Of a stretch of DNA of 64,000 bases, positions 58,612-64,000 are shown in pieces; positions within the stretch are counted from its first letter, which is position 1; each line of letters starts with the position of its first letter. The notes beneath the pieces are model-generated. The model was not told the DNA's origin. It worked only from the letters and a program-made list of their open reading frames with translations, and ran no database searches. The stretch is taken from positions 8,636 through 72,635 of the forward strand of contig CAZTPX010000034.1 of assembly GCA_964615095.1 (NCBI GenBank), in the 5' to 3' direction. The position numbers and the translations under genes were made by a program. Source of the DNA: JANXQG01 sp964615095 (GTDB lineage Bacteria > Planctomycetota > Planctomycetia > Pirellulales > Thermoguttaceae).

Positions 58612-61600
58612 GTGCAAGGATGGTGGCCAGTGCCTGGGAGCTTTTCGGCCTGTCTTCGTGGTTGGCTTATTGCATGTCTTTCCTCATGCCTGGCAAACAT
58701 GGCCATCGCAGAACCGCATGCGGACTATACGCCGGCAGGGAATTCCGCCTTGCCGGGCGCTTCCAGTTACGATCTACTGCGGCAAACAGAAGCGGAAGCG
58801 GCAGGCAAGAGCCAGGGTTGCGTGCGCTGCCACCAGGGCGTGAGTGACATGCACAGCAAGCGCATTGACGGCAAGCCCATCGTGCGGCTCGGATGCACCG
58901 ATTGCCACGGCGGTGATCCGCTCGCGACAACCGTCACGAAAGCCCATATCCAGCCGAGATTCCCCGAGGCATGGCCCCCCTCGGGCAATCCGGTCCGTTC
59001 TTATGCCTTGCTGAACCATGAATCGCCGGAGTTCGTGCGGTTCTTCAATCCGGGGGATTTGCGCGTCGCCGCCACGACTTGCGGCGGTTGCCATCCCCAG
59101 GAAACCCTCGCCGTCCGCAAGAGCATGATGACACACGGCTGCATGCTCTGGGGAGCCGCGCTTTATAACAACGGGGCCGTACCGAACAAGCGGCCCGGCT
59201 ATGGCGAGAGTTATAGCATGAACGGCGTGCCGCAGAGAATTCAGAATGTTCCGCCGCCGTCGGCCGAGGAAATGGACAAGCAGGCGGTGCTAGCCTACCT
59301 TGATCCGCTGCCGCGATTTGAGATTTCCCAGCCAGGTAACATTCTTCGAATTTTCGAACGGGGCGGGAGGTTTCGGCCGGAAACCGGCATCCCGGAAACC
59401 GAAGACGATCCCGGGCGGCCGCGCACGCGGCTCAGCAACCGCGGTTTGGGCACGGCCAATCGCACGGATCCGGTTTTTCTCGGCCTGCAAAAGACGCGCT
59501 TGCTCGACCCGACGCTGAATTTTCTGGGAACCAACGATCACGCGGGCGATTACCGATCGAGCGGGTGCAGCGCGTGCCACGTGATCTATGCCAATGATCG
59601 CTCGCCCGTCCATTCGGGCCCCTACGCCCGTTTTGGCAATGCGGGTACAAGTTTTTCGCCGGACTCGGCGATTCCGAAAAATTGCTCCGGGCATCCGATC
59701 GCGCACCAGTTCACGCTCTCCATTCCCAGCAGCCAGTGCATTGCCTGCCACATCCATCCCGGAACCAACGTCATGAACAGTTATCTGGGCTTCATGTGGT
59801 GGGACAACGAGACCGACGGCGAATTGATGTATCCTTCCCGGCAGAAACACCTCACTGCCGAAGAACTGGTCCGCGCCCACATGTCCAATCCCGATGAGTC
59901 TTCCGCGCGGGGCAACTGGTCTGATCCCGAATTCCTGGCACATGTCGCCGATCTGAACTCGCGCGCGCGACACACCCAGTTCGCCGATTTTCACGGGCAC
60001 GGCTGGGTGTTCCGGGCGGTCTATAAGAAGGACCGCGCTGGCAACATGCTCGACTACAAGGGCGACATCGTGCCGGACGTCGGCACGGACAAACTCATGG
60101 CCGCCATGGTCCCGGCCAACACTGTCGAACGGCAGACCGGCAAGCGTCGTGAAGGGGTTCCTGTGCATCTTCTCGACGTCCACCTGGAACGCGGCATGCA
60201 CTGTGCCGACTGCCATTTCAGCCAGGACAGCCACGGAAACACCAAGCTCTACGGCGAGGTCCGTGCGGCCATCGAGATCCGCTGCGAGGACTGCCATGGA
60301 TCGGCCAGCAAGCGGGCAGAACTGGTGACCACGGGGCCCGCTTCGCCGCCCGGAGGACACAACCTGGCAATCCTGAGAACTCCCTTTGGCAAGCCGCGAT
60401 TCGAACGGCGCTGGGAAAGAGGGCAAGAGAGAGTTTATCAGAATTCCGTCGTGGAGCCGGATCTTGGCTGGGAGGTCGTGCAAACCGCCGACACCATCGA
60501 TCCGGCCAACGACCACTACAACGTCCGCTCGCACATGGCGAAGACTGTCGGATTCGGCCCCGACGGCAAGCTCACGTGGGGAGGCAAACCAGGCGAATGC
60601 CAATGGGCGCATCAACAAAATAGCATGAGCTGCATCGCCTGCCACAGTTCCTGGAATCCGAGCTGTTTTGGCTGCCATCTTCCCCAGCGCGCGAATATGA
60701 AGATGCCCAGCCTGCACTTCGAGGGCGATGTATCGAAAAACTACATCTCCTACAATTTCCAAACCCTCCGCGACGACGTGTTCATGCTGGCCCGCGACGG
60801 CAATGCAACGGGCAACCGGATTGGTCCGGCGCGGTCCTCCTGTGCGATCCACGTGGGCTCGTACAACGCAAACCGGGAATCGATTTACGTGCAGCAGCAG
60901 ACGATCTCCGGCGAGGGGTTCAGCGGCATCGCCTTCAGCACCAACGTCCCCCACACCGTGCGCGGCGGGCTGCCCAAAGGCGTCGCCCTCGGGCCGACGC
61001 GGCTCGCGCGGCCCGGCACGTTCGAGACCAAGATGTGCAGCGACTGCCACCTATCGAAGTTCGAGGACAATAACGCAATCATGGCCCAGCTTCTCATGCA
61101 GGGCACGAACTTCGTCAACTTCATCGGCCGCTACTGCTGGGTGGCCGCGGGCGATCGCGGATTGTATGCTGTGGACGTGACCGAGCGGGACGAACCGCAG
61201 GCCGTCATCGGCAGCAGCCTGCACTCGCTGGCTTACCCGGACGATTACCGCGAGCACGTCGAGCACGGCTTCATCCTTGGCAACGCCCACCACCATCCGG
61301 GCCAGGACATCAGCGACAATGTCCTGCACGCCTTCCGCAAGAGCGAGATCCTGAGCCTGCAGGCCCGCGGCGAGTATCTCTATGCCGCCTGCGGCGAGGG
61401 AGGGCTGCGCGTCTTCGACATCGCCTTCATCGATGACAAGGCCTTTTCGGAACGAATCACGACCGCGCCCGTGTCGCCCTTGGGGCAACGCTTCTACGTC
61501 GCCACAAAGTACGCCACCGCGGTCGCGTCGCCGGCCACCATCGCCCCCGACCCCACGCGCACGCATCGGGCGGAGAATCACGAGCAGAAGGTCGCCGCCA

Positions 61601-62565
61601 TGTATGGATACCTGTACGTGGCCGACAAGTACGAGGGCCTGATCCTGGTCGGCGCGGGGACGCTGCTCGATGGAAATCCGCTGAACAATTTTCTTAAACG
61701 CGACGTGACCTTCAACCCCGGCAATCTGCTCTGCGGAGCGCGAAACGTCACGATCGTGGGGGCCTATGCCTATGTTTGTTGCGATGCCGGACTGGTGGTG
61801 GTGTCTGTGGACGATCCGACGCATCCGAAGGTCACCTGCGTGATCGGCAACGACGCCCTGAAATGCCCGACGGCCGTGCAGGTGCAGTTCCGCTTCGGAT
61901 ATGTTTGCGACAGCGAAGGAATCAAGGTTATCGATACGACGCGTCTCGACCAACCGCGAGTCATTACCGCCCTGCCCCTGGCCGAGGCCCGCAATATCTA
62001 CCTGGCCCGCACCTACGCTTACGTAGCCGCCGGCCGGCAGGGGTTGGTGATCCTGAATATCACCAGCCCGCCCCGGCCCGTCGTAGACCAGGTCTACAAC
62101 GCGGACGGTTGCATCAACGATCTCAACGACGTCAAACTGGGAATCACCAACGCCAGCGAGTTCGCCTACCTGGCGGACGGATGTAATGGGCTGCGCGTTT
62201 TGCAGTTGACTTCGCCGGAAACACCCGGTTCGATCGGGTTCAGTCCGCGGCCCGCGCCCAGATTGATCGCCACCTTTCCGCTGCCCAAAGGAGGGCGGGC
62301 ACTGGCGATTTCCAAGGGCGTGGACCGCGATCGCGCCGTCGATGAGTCGGGCAACCAACTGGCCGTTTTCGGCCGCATTGGGGCGCGGCCCCTGAATCAG
62401 GAAGAGCAGCAGCGGATGTACCTCCGCGACGGCAAGGTCTGGCGGGTCAGCGACGATCCTTTCGACACGGACATCTACCGGCCGATCGTTGCGCCGCACG
62501 TGCAAATGCCGCCGCCGACCGCTCGGGAGGCGCTTCCCGTTCCGCCGCGGGAGCCCGTTCGGTAA
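58612..62565 (+). CDS. Decahaem c-type cytochrome fused to a C-terminal LVIVD propeller
   Basis: 1317 residues from GTG 58612 (a GTG at 58630 is possible; neither has a strong ribosome site). Signal peptide (LRGWLIACLSSCLANMAIA). Ten CxxCH motifs: Cys at about 70, 95, 157, 319, 376, 531, 558, 674, 685 and 809. From about 830 the sequence turns into LVIVD-type repeats (YCWVAAGDRGLYAVDV, YLYAACGEGGLRVFDI, YAYVCCDAGLVVVSV, YAYVAAGRQGLVIL), a propeller of seven or so blades. It is exported. Likely a periplasmic or surface electron carrier, with the barrel encoded just upstream as possible conduit. No enzymatic signature (nitrite or hydroxylamine reductase active site) recognised. Confidence 0.9.
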   Translation: MQGWWPVPGSFSACLRGWLIACLSSCLANMAIAEPHADYTPAGNSALPGASSYDLLRQTEAEAAGKSQGCVRCHQGVSDMHSKRIDGKPIVRLGCTDCHGGDPLATTVTKAHIQPRFPEAWPPSGNPVRSYALLNHESPEFVRFFNPGDLRVAATTCGGCHPQETLAVRKSMMTHGCMLWGAALYNNGAVPNKRPGYGESYSMNGVPQRIQNVPPPSAEEMDKQAVLAYLDPLPRFEISQPGNILRIFERGGRFRPETGIPETEDDPGRPRTRLSNRGLGTANRTDPVFLGLQKTRLLDPTLNFLGTNDHAGDYRSSGCSACHVIYANDRSPVHSGPYARFGNAGTSFSPDSAIPKNCSGHPIAHQFTLSIPSSQCIACHIHPGTNVMNSYLGFMWWDNETDGELMYPSRQKHLTAEELVRAHMSNPDESSARGNWSDPEFLAHVADLNSRARHTQFADFHGHGWVFRAVYKKDRAGNMLDYKGDIVPDVGTDKLMAAMVPANTVERQTGKRREGVPVHLLDVHLERGMHCADCHFSQDSHGNTKLYGEVRAAIEIRCEDCHGSASKRAELVTTGPASPPGGHNLAILRTPFGKPRFERRWERGQERVYQNSVVEPDLGWEVVQTADTIDPANDHYNVRSHMAKTVGFGPDGKLTWGGKPGECQWAHQQNSMSCIACHSSWNPSCFGCHLPQRANMKMPSLHFEGDVSKNYISYNFQTLRDDVFMLARDGNATGNRIGPARSSCAIHVGSYNANRESIYVQQQTISGEGFSGIAFSTNVPHTVRGGLPKGVALGPTRLARPGTFETKMCSDCHLSKFEDNNAIMAQLLMQGTNFVNFIGRYCWVAAGDRGLYAVDVTERDEPQAVIGSSLHSLAYPDDYREHVEHGFILGNAHHHPGQDISDNVLHAFRKSEILSLQARGEYLYAACGEGGLRVFDIAFIDDKAFSERITTAPVSPLGQRFYVATKYATAVASPATIAPDPTRTHRAENHEQKVAAMYGYLYVADKYEGLILVGAGTLLDGNPLNNFLKRDVTFNPGNLLCGARNVTIVGAYAYVCCDAGLVVVSVDDPTHPKVTCVIGNDALKCPTAVQVQFRFGYVCDSEGIKVIDTTRLDQPRVITALPLAEARNIYLARTYAYVAAGRQGLVILNITSPPRPVVDQVYNADGCINDLNDVKLGITNASEFAYLADGCNGLRVLQLTSPETPGSIGFSPRPAPRLIATFPLPKGGRALAISKGVDRDRAVDESGNQLAVFGRIGARPLNQEEQQRMYLRDGKVWRVSDDPFDTDIYRPIVAPHVQMPPPTAREALPVPPREPVR

Positions 62566-62591
62566 TCGACGGCATGCGTACACAATATCAA

Positions 62592-62632
62592 GTAGGTCAG
62601 GCCGACATGGGTACATGGTCGGCCTGACCTAC
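62592..62632 (+). terminator. Hairpin after the decahaem cytochrome gene
   Basis: GTAGGTCAGGCCGAC (62592-62606) and its exact complement (62618-62632) around an 11-base loop, 27 bases past the stop. No T-run follows directly, so it may be a repeat or a processing/stability hairpin rather than a strict intrinsic terminator. Confidence 0.5.
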
Positions 62633-62639
62633 GGGCGTT

Positions 62640-63723
62640 CGACATCTTGGCGGGTAGTTGCTTTTTTCATGCGCCGAAGTTGAATCGAGTTGACACACGC
62701 TACCGACGGGGGATTTTTGCCCTTCTTGCCCGAAATCAGTTTTCGTCTCGTTTCTTGGCCATTTTATACCACGACTAATGGGATTTGCCATCACCATCGG
62801 ACTGGTATCGCATTTTAAAACACTGGGGAAAACGCGGGGAAAACATAGGTCTGCACTTCTTCGGGTGGAACGTATATAGAAGACAGAGGGAGGGCAAGAG
62901 TGGGCAAGATTTCTTGCCCGCGGGCGATAACTGGGCAAGATTGTTTGCCCGATTGTCCACTTGCATCATCTGTTCGCGGAATCCGTGACATCCGCAAAGC
63001 GTCGCCTCCGAACCAAGAATGCTTTTTTTCGCGGTCCACTGCGCGCGGTCCACTGTGTACCTGGACTTTCAGGGCCCGCACGATTCGTCTTTCAGAAATC
63101 ACTGGCGTGTACATGCAAACGTGGAATGCGACCCCGCGTGATTGTGCGGTCCGGAGAGGAGCATTGCGCGGCGAGCAGGGCGCAATCCTCCAAGCGGCGC
63201 GGCTGACGAGGCCGCGCCTTCCTTGCGCGACGCGCCTCCGCGGCGCGTCGCAAAACCAAATTGTCAAAGAACAACAAATCGTAACTATCCATGATTATCC
63301 ATAATTATCGGTTAATGTCAAGGGGCGCCGACCGTGTTTTCCTTTTCCGCCGCGCCGTCTGCTCCTGCGCGGTCGCCCTATCTGGTTTCCCAGCAAGGTG
63401 TTTCGGCGAGTGAAAAAATTGCGGCAGGGGGGGAAATTTTCCGCCGGATTCGTCAGCTCCTACAGACGGCGGCCAGAACGCCGCGCGAAAACACGCCGTA
63501 ACCCCATTGCCCGCAAAGACTTGAGGACATGATGGGCAGTCTACAACACGAAAGTACGTCAGTCAAGCGTCGTGCGATACCTGGGATGGCCGCTGTTCAG
63601 CGGTCTCCGGATCGATCATACCGTGCGTAATCTGGATGAACTATATCTTTCTTTCCCCCATTTTCCTTTCCCAAAATGGTCCGGCCGTTCGCGGCTGTTG
63701 CCGCTCATTGAGAAGAAAGGAAA
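62640..63723. other. About 1.1 kb without an intact gene
   Basis: No coding frame with recognisable protein features. Visible are GGGCAAGA/TCTTGCCC pairs (62890-62950), a tandem GCGGTCCACTG (63030-63056), a GCGACGCGCC-rich patch (63220-63250), and an AT-rich stretch near 63280-63315. It may be remnants or regulatory sequence; no tRNA or rRNA signature found. Confidence 0.5.
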
Positions 63724-63930
63724 ATGAGGGAAAGGAAGATGCACGCGACGATGATCGCCTTCATCGACATGCATACGCACGTCTGCCGCCGGGTCCGTCG
63801 GTGGCTGTGGCGGAAGTTTGAGTCGAATGGACAAAGATACGACCAGTTTCCCGACAGCTATCTGGAGCGTGAGCTTGGACTGCTGAACATTCGCAAACTT
63901 CCCCGGCGCCACACGTGGGCGAAACCATGA
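63724..63930 (+). pseudogene. C-terminal fragment of a group II intron reverse transcriptase/maturase
   Basis: The frame ending at TGA 63928-63930 reads RRVRRWLWRKFESNGQRYDQ, FPDSYLERELGLLNI and ends HTWAKP, the characteristic end of intron-encoded maturases. The N-terminal RT and X domains are absent. The last 50 codons look intact, while codons before about 63775 show no similarity. Confidence 0.8.
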
Positions 63931-63941
63931 ACCTTGTCCGA

Positions 63942-63975
63942 GAGCCGGATGCGGTAAATCCGCCCGTCCGGTTCG
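63942..63975 (+). ncRNA. Group II intron domain V
   Basis: A 34-base element: GAGCCGGATGCGG, GTAAATC-type loop region, then CCGCCCGTCCGGTTCG. The stem GAGCCGGA/TCCGGTTC with the catalytic AGC (63943-63945) and second stem GCGG/CCGC are diagnostic for domain V. It follows the maturase stop by 11 bases, the expected order. Domain VI-like sequence continues to the window edge. Confidence 0.82.
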
Positions 63976-64000
63976 ATGAGCGGGAAGTGGAAACGGAGCA
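63942..64000 (+). mobile_element. 3' end of a group II intron (runs to the window edge)
   Basis: Domain V followed by ATGAGCGGGAAGTGGAAACG, likely domain VI start. Together with the maturase fragment this is a 5'-truncated group II intron. The intron 5' piece at 40.8 kb may come from a related element. Confidence 0.65.

Noticed and set aside
59290..62616. Two long minus-strand frames (586 and 521 codons)
   Set aside because: Shadows of the decahaem cytochrome; the plus strand carries ten haem motifs.
63030..63056. Tandem GCGGTCCACTG
   Set aside because: Only two units; too short to call a repeat array.
63000..63310. tRNA or rRNA genes in the gene-free end region
   Set aside because: No T-loop GGTTCGA-type motif with matching stems was found except the group II intron domain V; no rRNA signature.

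Overview
The window looks like chromosomal DNA of a planctomycete, probably of the Pirellulales type, although no rRNA gene is present to fix this. The indications are high GC, many secreted enzymes with PD40, LVIVD, FlgD-Ig or discoidin-like modules, an HzsA-related dihaem protein, a protein with the planctomycete LEPR-type N-terminus, a PASTA-less Ser/Thr kinase with a long TPR tail, Minf_1886 and DUF1080 families, and many planctomycete-style palindromic repeats between genes. No tRNA, rRNA or CRISPR array was found.

Layout. 1-1 kb: 3' part of an S51 (cyanophycinase-like) peptidase. 1-11.4 kb (minus strand): a secreted set comprising a GH32 enzyme, a six-hairpin glycosidase-like protein, a large propeller protein and an HzsA-related dihaem protein. 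11.4-17.1 kb (minus): a tight operon of a small protein, a Ycf46-like AAA+ ATPase, a DUF1257 (Ycf35-like) membrane protein, a DUF2997 protein, a zinc-ribbon membrane protein with a dead signal-peptidase fold, a TPR protein and a PilT ATPase. It continues by stop/start overlap into the HzsA-related gene. 17.2-18 kb: radical SAM protein. 18.4-23.6 kb (plus): beta-helix protein, unknown secreted protein, frameshifted LVIVD protein and a DUF2284 gene. 23.7-25 kb: an XRE/DUF6932 toxin-antitoxin-like pair bracketed by a duplicated 3' end of the DUF2284 gene. 25.1-25.6 kb: palindrome cluster. 25.7-27.2 kb: DUF1080-PHP fusion. 27.3-30.9 kb: sdhCAB. 31-33.3 kb: GH36 alpha-galactosidase. 33.3-34.6 kb: PSP1 protein, Minf_1886 protein and an unlisted 59-residue membrane protein, all linked by 4-base overlaps. 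35-38.6 kb: transglutaminase-TPR protein.

38.7-45.8 kb is an accessory, decaying region. It holds a ParE-type module whose toxin has an in-frame amber codon; fragments of DinD, BRO, glycosidase and cyclic-nucleotide-binding genes; a 5' piece of a group II intron; a 34-bp direct repeat; an XRE regulator; an FHA protein; PaiB; and an unknown gene pair. 45.8-56 kb returns to larger genes for signalling and the envelope: Ser/Thr kinase, outer-membrane beta-barrel, FHA-GAF-adenylate cyclase, a double GlcG/HbpS-domain protein and a class-II cAMP phosphodiesterase-like MBL enzyme. 56.4-62.6 kb encodes an outer-membrane barrel followed by a ten-haem cytochrome fused to a C-terminal LVIVD propeller, a likely extracellular or outer-membrane electron-transfer pair. 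The last 1.4 kb has no intact gene. It ends in the 3' end of a group II intron (maturase C-terminus plus domain V).

Most promising as undescribed systems: the AAA+/DUF1257/DUF2997/dead-protease/PilT operon, the barrel plus decahaem-propeller pair, and the DUF6932/XRE module lodged in a duplicated gene end.
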